Assembly: GCF_008180445.1 (NCBI RefSeq)
Contig: NZ_VTER01000006.1
Coordinates: 248,001 to 312,000, forward strand
Length of the DNA stretch: 64,000 nucleotides
Direction of reading: 5' to 3'
Source: Bacillus_AB infantis_B
GTDB taxonomy: Bacteria; Bacillota; Bacilli; Bacillales; Cytobacillaceae
Position numbers and translations under genes: made by a program. The notes beneath the pieces are model-generated. The model had not been told where the DNA came from. It did no database searches and was given only the letters and a program-made list of their open reading frames with translations. This document shows, one piece after another, positions 25,801-34,685 of the stretch (within the stretch, counting starts at the first letter, position 1; every line of letters begins with the position of its first letter).

Positions 25801-25863
25801 TTATAAAACTCCCTGAATGTTTTGATGATTATGGTAATATTGAGTGAGAGAAAGGAGGAATAT

Positions 25864-26535
25864 ATGAAACCATATTCGTTTATTATTTTTGACCTTGATG
25901 GGACCCTTTCAGATCCATACCCGGGAATAGCACGCTCGATCAGGTATGCTTTAGAAAAGATGGGCCGGCCTGTTCCGCCCGTGGAGGTTCTCAAACTTTT
26001 CATCGGCCCGCCTCTTCACCATTCCTTTCAGGAACATTGCCTTTTAAGCAGAGAGGAAGCAGACGAAGCGGTGCAGTTTTACAGGGAGAGATACACAGAA
26101 AAAGGATTGTATGAAAACGAATTATATCCCGGGATATCAGAATTGCTTTTATCATTGAAAGAAAAAGGCTTCAAGCTGTGCGTCGCCACCTCAAAGCCTG
26201 TAGAGTTTGCTGAAAAAATTTTATCTCATTTTCAAATCTCACATATTTTTGATTACATAGAAGGTGCTTCGCTTGATGGCAGCTATTCGGATAAACAGGA
26301 TATCATATCATCCGTGCTTCTGAATTTCAGGGAATATGAAAAGAAAAGTTTTTTAATGATTGGTGACCGGAAATATGATGTGATTGGCGCAAAGCACTCA
26401 GGCATTGATTCAGCTGCGGTCCTTTACGGATATGGAACTGAGGATGAATTCTTTCAATCTCCTGATGCATCGCCGACTTATTTGATTCGGACGGTTGAAG
26501 AACTATACAGCAGATTCGGTGTTGAAAGAAATTAA
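25864..26535 (+). CDS. HAD-family hydrolase, phosphoglycolate-phosphatase-like
   Basis: A 223-aa phosphatase. Motif I is IFDLDGTLSDP, motif II falls in LCVATSKP, and motif IV is LMIGDRKYDVIGA. The helical C1 cap between motif I and II is like Gph/PpaX enzymes. The start at 25864 follows AAAGGAGG. It probably removes phosphate from a small metabolite such as phosphoglycolate; the substrate is unproven. A Nudix gene follows 14 bp later, so the pair may form an operon. Confidence 0.9.
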   Translation: MKPYSFIIFDLDGTLSDPYPGIARSIRYALEKMGRPVPPVEVLKLFIGPPLHHSFQEHCLLSREEADEAVQFYRERYTEKGLYENELYPGISELLLSLKEKGFKLCVATSKPVEFAEKILSHFQISHIFDYIEGASLDGSYSDKQDIISSVLLNFREYEKKSFLMIGDRKYDVIGAKHSGIDSAAVLYGYGTEDEFFQSPDASPTYLIRTVEELYSRFGVERN

Positions 26536-26558
26536 CATAAAGCAGAGGCGTGAAAGTG

Positions 26559-26996
26559 ATGTTCATAGTAAATGTTGAAGGAGCAGTCCACAGAGATGGT
26601 AAATGGCTGATCGGAAAAAGAAGCAGCCAGGAAAGCCATGCAGGTGGAATGCTGGCTCTGATCGGAGGCAAGGCGGAGAGGGAAGGCCACTCAAAAGATA
26701 TTTTAGAAAGAACAGTAAAAAGAGAAATCCATGAGGAAACAGGAGTACTGATAAAAGACGAAATGGAGTATGTATGCAGCAGTTCTTTCATATCGGATGA
26801 TGGATATCATGTGATTGACATTGTTTTTCTGTGTGAATACGAAAGCGGGGATGCCAGTCCAGTCTGTCCTGATGAAAACGAAGAAGTGATGTGGATGAGC
26901 AGCAGAGAAATCCTTGGGCACCCGGATGCGCCTGTATGGCTGAAGGGGAGCATTACGGCAGCAGAAGATCTATTGCGGAAAAAAAGGAATGTCTGA
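26559..26996 (+). CDS. Nudix hydrolase
   Basis: A 145-aa nucleoside-diphosphate-X hydrolase. The metal-binding core REIHEETGVL is intact; the distance from the leading Gly-Gly (IGGKAE) to the core is about four residues longer than the standard Nudix box, an allowed variant. ATG 26559 is chosen over GTG 26550 because AGAGG lies at proper spacing. The substrate is not predictable. Confidence 0.85.
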   Translation: MFIVNVEGAVHRDGKWLIGKRSSQESHAGGMLALIGGKAEREGHSKDILERTVKREIHEETGVLIKDEMEYVCSSSFISDDGYHVIDIVFLCEYESGDASPVCPDENEEVMWMSSREILGHPDAPVWLKGSITAAEDLLRKKRNV

Positions 26997-27057
26997 AAGA
27001 GGCAGGAGGGTTTAGCAGTGAAAGAGAGCTATCCTCATAACAAAGGAGGTGAACCTG

Positions 27058-28236
27058 ATGGAATTTAAAGTCTATGGTGAGAGTATAATTGAAAGCATCA
27101 GTGAGGCGGCAAGAATCGCAGGGGGAAGCCATGATGCTGCCGCCAAACTCGTTATGATAGAAGCACACAGCGGAGGCCTTTCTGTCTCTTCTGGAAACGG
27201 GGACCGGTCTGTGATCTTTGAGCACCCTTTGATAAACTGCAGGGATTCGGGCCTGGTTATATTGGAATATGGAAAGCTGGCAGCTGATGGAAGAATGCTT
27301 TCTGAAGTCATCAGAAAAATACCTGGCCGTTTAAGCATCAAAGCTTCCACTTCACATAAAATCCTGATTAATTCCATGGACAAGCAGATTTCCGCAGCGA
27401 TTGCGGGTTTCCCGTTAGACCAGTCTCCTGATAGAGCACATACAGAGTTTCCTAATATATATACTTTGGAAGCATCTGATCTTGCAGCAGGATTGAGGAA
27501 TACAGCTGCATCTGCGGCAAAAACAAGCTCAAGGCCAATCCTGGAAGGCATCAATCTGGCATTTGATGAAAGCGGGCTGACATTCACGGCGACAGATTCA
27601 AGCCGGCTTGCCATGTGGAAAGCTGCCGGATCTGCTGGATTCAGCCAGTCATTCACTCTGCCGGCAAGGAATGCAGCAGAATTGCTCAAATTGATAGGCA
27701 AGTCACCAAGCGGAGAAGCAGCCATTTATATATCCGATTCACAGGCCGTATTCGCCACATCAACATTCCGTTTCTGCTCTTCGTTTTTGACCGGCAGATT
27801 TCCCTCTTCTGAGAAGCTGACGCCGGAAGGGTGCAAAACAGAGTTAGTCATCAATAGGAAGCTCCTCCTCCAAGGAGTCGAGCGGACGATGATATTTGCA
27901 GGAGAAAAAAGAAGCTCTCTTGTTTCCATCCAAGCCAAGGATGAAAACTCCATCACTATATCTTCACCAATGTCTGAAATGGGCATGATCGAGGAGGTGC
28001 AGGAATTGCAGAGCATCAGCGGAGAAACAGAAGCTTCAGCAGTAATAAATGGGAGTTATCTGGCGGATGCCCTGAAAGGGACAGAGTCAGAATATATTAA
28101 AATCAGGCTTTATGGGACGATGAAGCCAATCCTTATCTCTTCCCCTGGGGAGGCAAACTATTATCACCTCATTTCTCCTGTCAGGACTGCATCAGGGATG
28201 TTCCTTGGCAAGGGACAGGGTAAAAATCAGGAATAA
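27058..28236 (+). CDS. DnaN paralog (second DNA polymerase sliding clamp)
   Basis: A 392-aa beta-clamp-type protein. The three-domain repeat pattern is visible: FKVYGESIIESISEAAR in domain 1, the SRPILEGINLAF segment with TATDSSRLAM in domain 2, and the C-terminal HLISPVRT that replaces the usual LPVR end of domain 3. It diverges clearly from the essential DnaN, which lies in the dnaA operon at the origin, and no dnaA or recF is near. The start at 27058 follows AAAGGAGGTGA. It probably acts as an accessory clamp in repair or damage tolerance, which agrees with the nearby LexA-type box, but this is inference. Confidence 0.88.
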   Translation: MEFKVYGESIIESISEAARIAGGSHDAAAKLVMIEAHSGGLSVSSGNGDRSVIFEHPLINCRDSGLVILEYGKLAADGRMLSEVIRKIPGRLSIKASTSHKILINSMDKQISAAIAGFPLDQSPDRAHTEFPNIYTLEASDLAAGLRNTAASAAKTSSRPILEGINLAFDESGLTFTATDSSRLAMWKAAGSAGFSQSFTLPARNAAELLKLIGKSPSGEAAIYISDSQAVFATSTFRFCSSFLTGRFPSSEKLTPEGCKTELVINRKLLLQGVERTMIFAGEKRSSLVSIQAKDENSITISSPMSEMGMIEEVQELQSISGETEASAVINGSYLADALKGTESEYIKIRLYGTMKPILISSPGEANYYHLISPVRTASGMFLGKGQGKNQE

Positions 28237-28344
28237 TACTGAAAGGTGAGAAAATCAATCTGAAGGGGGATGTGAATACTGGCAGAGTATTATTAAAAGA
28301 GGGGGGGAGGGTGAAGCAGAGGTATTTCCTCCCATCCAGGCTTC

Positions 28345-28581
28345 TTAGCTGAAAGGAGGCATACCGCGGCCGATTTCCTTAATGATGCTGGTAATGGATT
28401 CAATATCCTGCGCTTCAAGCCCAAACGCATTTTTAATCTTTTTTTCTATATTGTCTGAAACATTGCGTTTCCCGATTTCAATCAAAGCAACCAGTGAAAA
28501 GCTGCAATTAATCATTTTGGCGAATTCACGCTGTGAAAGATTATAATTACTTCTGATAAACTTAATAATTTCTTTATCCAA
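28345..28581 (-). CDS. Small XRE/Cro-type DNA-binding protein
   Basis: A 78-aa protein consisting of one HTH_3 domain: YNLSQREFAKMINCSFSLVA, then LIEIGKRNVSDN. It starts with TTG at 28581 after AAAGGAGA. It lies convergent to the DnaN paralog and co-directional with the next minus-strand gene. Target unknown; local autoregulation is the default expectation. Confidence 0.8.
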   Translation of the reverse strand: MDKEIIKFIRSNYNLSQREFAKMINCSFSLVALIEIGKRNVSDNIEKKIKNAFGLEAQDIESITSIIKEIGRGMPPFS

Positions 28582-28673
28582 GGTTAAATCTCCTTTTTTC
28601 TTTTATTTTCATATTATAAAAGAAAGTGAAGAACATCACTAGTGAAATATAAAAATAAAAGAAGGAAGGAGAA

Positions 28674-28702
28674 GAAAAAACCGGCTTTATAGTTAAAGCG
28701 GC
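28674..28702 (-). terminator. Terminator of the 81-aa gene
   Basis: On the minus strand, CCGCTTTAACTATAAAGCCGG forms a stem followed by TTTTTTC. It overlaps the stop region of the upstream gene. Confidence 0.7.
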
Positions 28703-28938
28703 TGCTTGGCTGGCTGATCTGCAAGAGGTATCCGGCTATAGACAAACCACCTGTTCAAAAACTCGACCTTGAGCTTCTCGCCGGGCTTCAATTTTTCACT
28801 TTCATTGACCACAACAAGCTTCTGACCCTCCAATTCCACTGTTTTCTCATCCACTGCGTCAGCGATATATACCTTGAAAATAACTTTATTGAACCAATAT
28901 GGATTCAGCCTGCCTTTTATATCAAGGATATTCTTCAT
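28693..28938 (-). CDS. Small hypothetical protein (81 aa)
   Basis: An 81-aa protein starting after AGGAAGGAGG. It has no signal or membrane segment. The centre is beta-rich with alternating charged and hydrophobic residues (NKVIFKVYIADAVDEK, GEKLKVEFLNRWFVYSRI), ending with a Pro-rich tail. No family recognised. It is divergent from the 29161 gene, with a LexA-type box between them. Confidence 0.65.
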   Translation of the reverse strand: MKNILDIKGRLNPYWFNKVIFKVYIADAVDEKTVELEGQKLVVVNESEKLKPGEKLKVEFLNRWFVYSRIPLADQPAKQPL

Positions 28939-29063
28939 CTTAAAGCCTCCTTCCTGTATGCATGTAAAAATATATTACTTGAAAATTTAAACAATTAACA
29001 AAATACTTCATTTTATTAATTGATACCCGATTAGATCATATAAAAACCATTAAAACTGATGAA

Positions 29064-29093
29064 TTGGATAGAACGTGCGTTCTGTAATATACT
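29064..29093 (+). promoter_or_regulatory. Promoter with LexA/DinR-type SOS box
   Basis: AGAACGTGCGTTCT (29070-29083) is a perfect GAAC-N4-GTTC dyad matching the Bacillus LexA consensus core. It lies in the spacer between a TTGGAT (29064-29069) and TATACT (29088-29093), about 70 bp ahead of the 29161 gene. Placement within a promoter supports a real SOS operator. Confidence 0.6.
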
Positions 29094-29160
29094 AAAGTAG
29101 TATGAAAGGGAAAGAATTTTTCCTGCGTGAAGCTTATTCTGTACTTAGAGGAAGGATCAC

Positions 29161-29406
29161 ATGAAAAAATGCCTTTACTGCCAGGCAGCGGGGGACCTGA
29201 TCCCCCTCAAAGAGTGGAACAGGGACCGGACGATTTATTATTGCAGCAAGCATTATGATCAGGTGCTTAAGTTCCAGGAGAAAGAACAAAGGGAATTTGT
29301 CGATTATTTCAGACAGCATCCTAAGCTGCTGGAGTTTCTCAGCAGCAAAAGTCTTGAACTTTATGCAAGGCTCGAAAAAGAATACAAGAAAGGAGGACCG
29401 GCATGA
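29161..29406 (+). CDS. Small zinc-ribbon-like protein, possible SOS gene
   Basis: An 81-aa protein with an N-terminal CLYCQAAG and YYCSKHY pair, which could form a small zinc site, followed by a charged helical tail (KFQEKEQREFVDYFRQHPKL). It starts at ATG 29161 after AGAGGAAGGA. The LexA-type box upstream suggests damage induction. Unrecognised family. Confidence 0.65.
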   Translation: MKKCLYCQAAGDLIPLKEWNRDRTIYYCSKHYDQVLKFQEKEQREFVDYFRQHPKLLEFLSSKSLELYARLEKEYKKGGPA

Positions 29407-29489
29407 ACATACCGATTTTTCAGAATATCCTCTTTTCCTGCCTGATGGAATGAGATATAATGCATTATAGTATTAATTACATAACGTAA

Positions 29490-29571
29490 CCACAAGGGGA
29501 GCTTAAAGCTGAGAGTGAACTTTTGTTCTGACCCTTTGAACCTGTTAGATAATTCTAGCGCAGGGATGTGG
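29490..29571 (+). ncRNA. TPP riboswitch (THI element)
   Basis: P1 arms CCACA (29490-29494) and TGTGG (29567-29571) close the aptamer. The conserved strands are AAGGGGAGC...GCTGAGAGTGAAC, then CTGACCCTTTGAACCTGTTAGATAATTC and AGCGCAGGGATG. It precedes the thiamine transporter gene. Confidence 0.95.
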
Positions 29572-29610
29572 ATGGATGGATGGGTGAAGGTATGCCCGCT
29601 TCCTGACCAG

Positions 29611-29659
29611 TTCTCCCTTGAGGTTTGCGTTAACTCGGACAAAAGGGGAGAATTTTTTT
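29611..29659 (+). terminator. TPP riboswitch platform: terminator that also covers the ribosome site
   Basis: TTCTCCCTT (29611-29619) pairs with AAGGGGAGAA (29643-29652), followed by seven T. The GGGGAG inside the 3' arm is also the only ribosome site for thiT, so the closed hairpin would block both elongation and initiation. Confidence 0.8.
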
Positions 29660-30262
29660 ATGAAAAAATTAGGGCTGGTTGCCTTGATTGAAGCATCTTT
29701 TTTTGCGGCTTTTGCTGTCATTCTTGATTTGCTTCCTTCTATTAAACTGACGCCGGCAATATCCATTTCCATTGCAATGGTGCCCATCTTCATTCTTTCA
29801 TTGCGATGGGGCTGGAAAGCGGGCTTCATTTCCGGATTCTTGTGGGGGATTCTCCAGATCGTCATGGGCGACGCCTGGATAGTGACGCCCCTGCAGACTT
29901 TCATTGAATATTTCGTTGCTTTTGCCTTTATCGGCTGTGCCGGATTCTTAGCTGCTGCCGTCCAAAAGAGCCTGGCTGAAGATAAGAAGGGTAAGGCGCT
30001 TGGATGGGCAGCAGCAGCCATTTTCCTTGGCAGTGCGGGCAGATATTTCTGGCACTTTCTTGCAGGCATGATTTTCTTTGGAAGCTATGCACCCGAAGGG
30101 ATGTCTCCTTTTGTATATTCCCTCATGATTAATGGGATAACGATGCTCGGGTCAGCTGTCTTATGTACAGCCGTGTTGTGGCTCCTCCTTTATGCAGCAC
30201 CGCGCCTGTTACAGCGGAAACAGGGGTATTCCGCAGCCGAAGAGCATAAAATGGCAAACTGA
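29660..30262 (+). CDS. thiT: Thiamine ECF transporter substrate-binding subunit
   Basis: A 200-aa membrane protein with six helices, the S component that binds thiamine and works with the shared EcfAA'T module. Typical ThiT/YuaJ elements are FAVILDLLPSIKL, MVPIFILSLRWG and the C-terminal GRYFWHFLAGMIFFG with thiamine-contacting aromatics. The start at 29660 is set by the GGGGAG site in the riboswitch hairpin. Regulation by thiamine pyrophosphate is evident from the leader. Confidence 0.94.
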   Translation: MKKLGLVALIEASFFAAFAVILDLLPSIKLTPAISISIAMVPIFILSLRWGWKAGFISGFLWGILQIVMGDAWIVTPLQTFIEYFVAFAFIGCAGFLAAAVQKSLAEDKKGKALGWAAAAIFLGSAGRYFWHFLAGMIFFGSYAPEGMSPFVYSLMINGITMLGSAVLCTAVLWLLLYAAPRLLQRKQGYSAAEEHKMAN

Positions 30263-30276
30263 TATCCATCTGCACA

Positions 30277-30320
30277 AAGCGGTCTCATCCGGCGAATCAG
30301 CGGGATGGGACCGCTTTTTT
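30277..30320 (+). terminator. Terminator after thiT
   Basis: AAGCGGTCTCATCC and GGGATGGGACCGCTTTTTT form a long stem and T run. Confidence 0.9.
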
Positions 30321-30481
30321 ATTCTGGAAAGGGAAATTGAAGAGAATTGCTGAAAAATGCTTTCATTCGACAAATTATGGTATATAATAAGTTACGCTAT
30401 TATACTAAAGTGATAAACTGGCCTATGAGGCATAACAAACTAGATCATATGTCGACTATAAATATAGTAAAGGAGATTGAA

Positions 30482-31588
30482 ATGACAGATAAGTTTATAA
30501 TCCGCTTTGAAGATGTTACAAAACAATACGACAGTGACAGTCCGGTCCTGGACGCCGTCAGCTTTGATATAGAAAGGGGAAAGTTCTATACGCTCCTTGG
30601 ACCTTCAGGCTGCGGAAAAACGACGATCCTGCGCCTGATTGCAGGTTTCATCGAGCCGACAGAAGGATCTATTTTCTTCAATGGGCAAAAAATCAATAAA
30701 GTGCCTGCCAACAGGAGGCAGGTCAATACCGTTTTCCAGGATTATGCACTTTTCCCGCATTTGAATGTGTTTGAAAACGTGGCATTCGGATTGCGCATCA
30801 AAAAGATGAAAAACCAGGAAATCAATGAGCAGGTGAAAGAGGCGCTCAAGTTCGTTAACCTGGAAGGCTATGAACAGAGGGAAATCAAAGAAATGTCAGG
30901 CGGACAGAGGCAGCGTGTCGCGATTGCCAGGGCGATCGTCAATAAACCGGAAGTCATCCTGCTGGATGAGCCCCTTTCCGCACTGGATCTGAAGCTGCGT
31001 ACAGAAATGCAGTACGAGCTGCGTGAGCTTCAGAGAAGGCTTGGCATTACCTTTATATTTGTCACCCATGACCAGGAAGAGGCGCTTGCTCTTTCTGATG
31101 AAATCTTTGTGCTGAACAAAGGCCGGATCGAGCAGAGCGGAACACCTACTGATATTTATGATGAGCCAGTCAACCGTTTTGTGGCCGATTTCATCGGTGA
31201 GTCCAACATCGTCGAGGGGACCATGCTTACCGATTATCAGGTTGAATTTACAGGCAGGAAATTTGAGTGTGTCGACGCCGGATTTGATCTGAATGAAAGG
31301 GTCGAAGTTGTCATCAGGCCGGAGGATATGGAAATTACGCCTAGCGAGCAGGGCAAACTGCAGGTCCGTGTAGATTCACAGCTTTTCCGCGGCGTCCATT
31401 ATGAAATTTCCTGCTTTGATAAAGATGGAAATGAATGGCTTGTCCATTCTACACGAAAGGCAAAAGTAGGGGATGAAATAGGCCTTCATTTTGATCCGGA
31501 AGCCATCCATGTCATGAGGCCGGGAGAATCTGAGGAAGAGTTTGACCGCAGGCTGGAGGCTTATCAAGAGGAAAGCCATGAGAACTAA
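30482..31588 (+). CDS. potA: Spermidine/putrescine ABC transporter ATPase
   Basis: A 368-aa cytosolic ATPase. Walker A GPSGCGKTT, Q-loop FQDYALFPH, signature MSGGQRQRVA, Walker B VILLDEPLSALD, and H-loop THDQ are all present; the C-terminal TOBE domain begins near GESNIVEG. The start at 30482 follows AAAGGAG; the longer frame lacks support. It overlaps potB by 11 nt. First gene of a complete potABCD operon for polyamine import. Confidence 0.95.
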   Translation: MTDKFIIRFEDVTKQYDSDSPVLDAVSFDIERGKFYTLLGPSGCGKTTILRLIAGFIEPTEGSIFFNGQKINKVPANRRQVNTVFQDYALFPHLNVFENVAFGLRIKKMKNQEINEQVKEALKFVNLEGYEQREIKEMSGGQRQRVAIARAIVNKPEVILLDEPLSALDLKLRTEMQYELRELQRRLGITFIFVTHDQEEALALSDEIFVLNKGRIEQSGTPTDIYDEPVNRFVADFIGESNIVEGTMLTDYQVEFTGRKFECVDAGFDLNERVEVVIRPEDMEITPSEQGKLQVRVDSQLFRGVHYEISCFDKDGNEWLVHSTRKAKVGDEIGLHFDPEAIHVMRPGESEEEFDRRLEAYQEESHEN

Positions 31589-32381
31589 TCAGACACGCAA
31601 CCTGTACCTGATCCCCTATTTGCTGTGGATCGTTTTATTTGTCGTAACTCCTTTGTTTTTGGTGCTGTATTATTCATTCTTTGATATAGAAGGGCAGTTC
31701 ACATTCGGGAACTACCAGAAATTCTTCACACCCGTTTACCTGAAAATGACTTTAAGTTCTTTCTGGTATGCGTTCCTGATTACAGCCTTTTCATTACTGA
31801 TTGCCTATCCGACTGCCTACCTGCTTACAAAGACCAGGCATAAGCAGCTCTGGCTTCTGATGATCATCATTCCTTCCTGGATCAATCTGCTGCTCAAGGC
31901 TTATGCCTTTCTCGGCATTTTCGGGACTTACGGGGCAGCCAACAGCTTCCTTGAAGTGATCGGAATAGGCTCAAGGCAGATTTTGTTTACCGATTTCAGT
32001 TTTGTTTTTGTATCGGTATACATTTTCCTGCCATTCATGATATTGCCGATTTTCAATTCGCTGAATGAATTGAATTCGTCGCTCATTGATGCATCCAATG
32101 ATCTGGGGGCATCTTCTTGGACAACCTTTACCCGGGTCATTTTCCCGCTGACGCTTGATGGCGTTAAATCCGGCTGCCAGGTTGTTTTCATCCCTGCGCT
32201 TTCCCTCTTCATGCTTACCCGCCTGATTGCAGGGAACAGGGTCATCACACTGGGTACTGCCATAGAACAGCATTTCCTTGTCACACAGGATTGGGGAATG
32301 GGCTCCACCATTGCCGTATTCCTGATCCTTACGATGGTGATCATCATGCTGCTGACCGGAAACCGCAGGAGGGGGGCATAG
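31578..32381 (+). CDS. potB: Spermidine/putrescine ABC transporter permease PotB
   Basis: A 267-aa six-helix permease. The EAA loop is visible as NDLGASSWTTFTRVIFPLT, which contacts PotA. ATG 31578 overlaps the end of potA and follows AAGAGGAAAG. One base separates it from potC, consistent with coupled translation. Confidence 0.95.
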   Translation: MRTNQTRNLYLIPYLLWIVLFVVTPLFLVLYYSFFDIEGQFTFGNYQKFFTPVYLKMTLSSFWYAFLITAFSLLIAYPTAYLLTKTRHKQLWLLMIIIPSWINLLLKAYAFLGIFGTYGAANSFLEVIGIGSRQILFTDFSFVFVSVYIFLPFMILPIFNSLNELNSSLIDASNDLGASSWTTFTRVIFPLTLDGVKSGCQVVFIPALSLFMLTRLIAGNRVITLGTAIEQHFLVTQDWGMGSTIAVFLILTMVIIMLLTGNRRRGA

Positions 32382-32382
32382 C

Positions 32383-33186
32383 ATGGGGAAATTATCTAAA
32401 TGGTCATCACTTTATCTGATCCTTGTATTTTTTGTTCTTTATGCGCCAATATTTTATCTCATGTTTTATTCTTTCAACAGCGGCGGGACAATGTCCCATT
32501 TTGAAGGCTTCACGCTGGACTGGTATAAAGAGCTTTTTGCTGATGCCAGGCTATTGATCATCGTGCTGAACACGATCATCATCGCCCTGCTGTCGGCTGC
32601 CATATCAACGATCATCGGAGTGGCCGGTGCACTGGCCATTTTTTATGTAAGAAAGCGGCAGGTCAAGAGCACACTTTTATCTCTGAACAATATTTTGATT
32701 GTCAGCCCTGATGTCATCATAGGTGCTTCCTTCCTGATTTTGTTTACGATGATCGGGATCAAGCTCGGATTCACATCTGTCCTGCTCTCTCACATCGCTT
32801 TCTGTGTACCTATCGTCGTTATCATGGTGCTGCCGAAAATCCAGGAAATGAGCCCTACACTTGTGGATGCGGCAAGAGATCTTGGGGCAAGCCGTTTCGA
32901 TGTCCTGTCCAAGGTCGTTCTGCCTTATATAACACCAGGCATTTTTGCCGGCTTTTTCATGGCACTGACCTATTCACTTGATGATTTTGCGGTCACTTTC
33001 TTTGTAACGGGGAATGGTTTCACCACATTATCGGTTGAAATCTACTCACTTGCCCGGCGCGGGGTATCATTGAACATCAATGCATTGTCCACGCTGCTGT
33101 TCCTGTTCACACTTATACTCGTGATCGGCTATTATTTCATCACCCAGAAAAATGCGAAGCCGAATGGAATGGGGGTCAAAAAATGA
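32383..33186 (+). CDS. potC: Spermidine/putrescine ABC transporter permease PotC
   Basis: A 267-aa six-helix permease with EAA loop DAARDLGASRFDVLSKVVLP. It begins right after potB (site AGGAGGGGG) and overlaps potD by 4 nt as ATGA. Forms the membrane channel with PotB. Confidence 0.95.
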   Translation: MGKLSKWSSLYLILVFFVLYAPIFYLMFYSFNSGGTMSHFEGFTLDWYKELFADARLLIIVLNTIIIALLSAAISTIIGVAGALAIFYVRKRQVKSTLLSLNNILIVSPDVIIGASFLILFTMIGIKLGFTSVLLSHIAFCVPIVVIMVLPKIQEMSPTLVDAARDLGASRFDVLSKVVLPYITPGIFAGFFMALTYSLDDFAVTFFVTGNGFTTLSVEIYSLARRGVSLNINALSTLLFLFTLILVIGYYFITQKNAKPNGMGVKK

Positions 33187-34256
33187 AACAGCTCGGAAAA
33201 GCCCTGCTGGTCATTGCCGTCATTTCTGCACTTCTGCTGTATGGAGTCTCTAAACTAAATTCTTCACAAGGCTATTCCAGCGGGAATACGCTGACCGTCT
33301 TTAACTGGGGAGACTATATTGATGCAGAGCTCGTGGACCGTTTTGAACAAGAAACAGGCATCAAGGTAATCTATGAAACCTTTGACAGCAATGAAGCCAT
33401 GATGACCAAGATTGAACAGGGAGGGACAGCCTATGATATTGCCGTTCCGTCTGAATATGCAATTGAAAAAATGAAAGAAGAAGATCTGCTTTTGCCGGTG
33501 GATCATTCAAAAATTCCAAACTTGCAATATATCGACCCGAGGTTCATGGACCTGGCATTCGATCCAAAAAATGAATACTCTATCCCTTATTTCTGGGGGA
33601 CGGTCGGCATAGCCTATAACACAGATCTGCTCGGCGACAAAGAAATCACCAGCTGGAATGATCTATGGGATGAAGATCTGCGGAATCAGATCCTTCTTAT
33701 CGATGGTGCAAGGGAAGTCATCGGAATGGGCTTGAATTCCCTCAATTATTCCCTTAATGATCAAAATAAGAAGCATCTGAGGGAAGCGAAGGAAAAGCTT
33801 GATACCCTTACTCCGAATATCAAAGCCATCGTTGGTGACGAAATCCGGATGCTGCTTGAAAACGATGAAGCAGCCATCGGTGTTGTCTGGTCAGGGACTG
33901 CATCAGAGCTGATGTGGAAAAAGGACAATATTGAGTATGTACTGCCGGAGGAAGGGACGAACCTGTGGTTTGATAATATGGTCATTCCAAAAACGGCGAA
34001 AAACGTGGATGCTGCCCACCAGTTCATGAACTTCATGCTTGATCCGGAAGTGGCTGCCCAGAATACCGAATATGTAGGCTATTCGACGCCAAATAAAGAG
34101 GCGCTGAATTACCTGCCGGAGGAAATTGTCAGTGACAAACGCTTTTATCCCGACCCGGAAATGACCGAAAAGCTGGAAGTGTACGAGAACCTTGGGAAAA
34201 AAATGCTCGCACATTATAATGAACTGTTTTTGGAATTCAAAATGCACAGTAAATGA
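33183..34256 (+). CDS. potD: Spermidine/putrescine-binding protein PotD
   Basis: A 357-aa extracytoplasmic substrate-binding protein. An N-terminal hydrophobic anchor (about 8-20) lacks a lipobox Cys, so it is probably held as an uncleaved or signal-peptide form rather than a lipoprotein. FNWGDYIDAELVDRFEQETG and YDIAVPSEYAIEKM are typical PotD sequences. It ends the operon before a terminator. Confidence 0.94.
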   Translation: MKQLGKALLVIAVISALLLYGVSKLNSSQGYSSGNTLTVFNWGDYIDAELVDRFEQETGIKVIYETFDSNEAMMTKIEQGGTAYDIAVPSEYAIEKMKEEDLLLPVDHSKIPNLQYIDPRFMDLAFDPKNEYSIPYFWGTVGIAYNTDLLGDKEITSWNDLWDEDLRNQILLIDGAREVIGMGLNSLNYSLNDQNKKHLREAKEKLDTLTPNIKAIVGDEIRMLLENDEAAIGVVWSGTASELMWKKDNIEYVLPEEGTNLWFDNMVIPKTAKNVDAAHQFMNFMLDPEVAAQNTEYVGYSTPNKEALNYLPEEIVSDKRFYPDPEMTEKLEVYENLGKKMLAHYNELFLEFKMHSK

Positions 34257-34260
34257 TGGC

Positions 34261-34290
34261 AGCGGCTGGAGGAGTCTCCGGCCGCTTTTC
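34261..34290 (+). terminator. Terminator of the pot operon
   Basis: AGCGGCTGGAG and CTCCGGCCGCTTTT pair with a short loop and end in T's. Confidence 0.82.
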
Positions 34291-34354
34291 TGCATCCTGG
34301 CATGAATTCTGTCCTGTCAGGGGATCATAATCCTAAAAACAGGAGGAGCTAGTC

Positions 34355-34618
34355 ATGTATTATATCAGCGGAAACATCGTTTCAGGGGAATATGATGATC
34401 AGGCAGAACAGTTTTCCATCAGCATGATCAAACACTTCAAGACTCAATCCATTTTGACCAAGAATCAGGCCATCCAGCTTCTTGACTATCTTTACAGGCA
34501 TAAGGACGAAGAGGGAGGCCAGGTCATCACATTGAATGACCAGATGCCGCTGCGCGTCTCATCCGAGGAGATCAATGCCCTGATACTTGATCTTGAAAAG
34601 ATTATATCCCACTTTTAA
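34355..34618 (+). CDS. Small hypothetical cytosolic protein (87 aa)
   Basis: An 87-aa protein starting after AGGAGGAG. The sequence is mixed alpha/beta with TKNQAIQLLDYLYRHKDEEG in the middle and no signal, membrane or metal motifs. Likely monocistronic between the pot terminator and the cobalamin leader. Family not recognised. Confidence 0.72.
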   Translation: MYYISGNIVSGEYDDQAEQFSISMIKHFKTQSILTKNQAIQLLDYLYRHKDEEGGQVITLNDQMPLRVSSEEINALILDLEKIISHF

Positions 34619-34685
34619 TGTTCAGCCGAAATCTATATCCGATATTGATAGGATATGATATGATTTCTTTAATTGAATAAATGCT

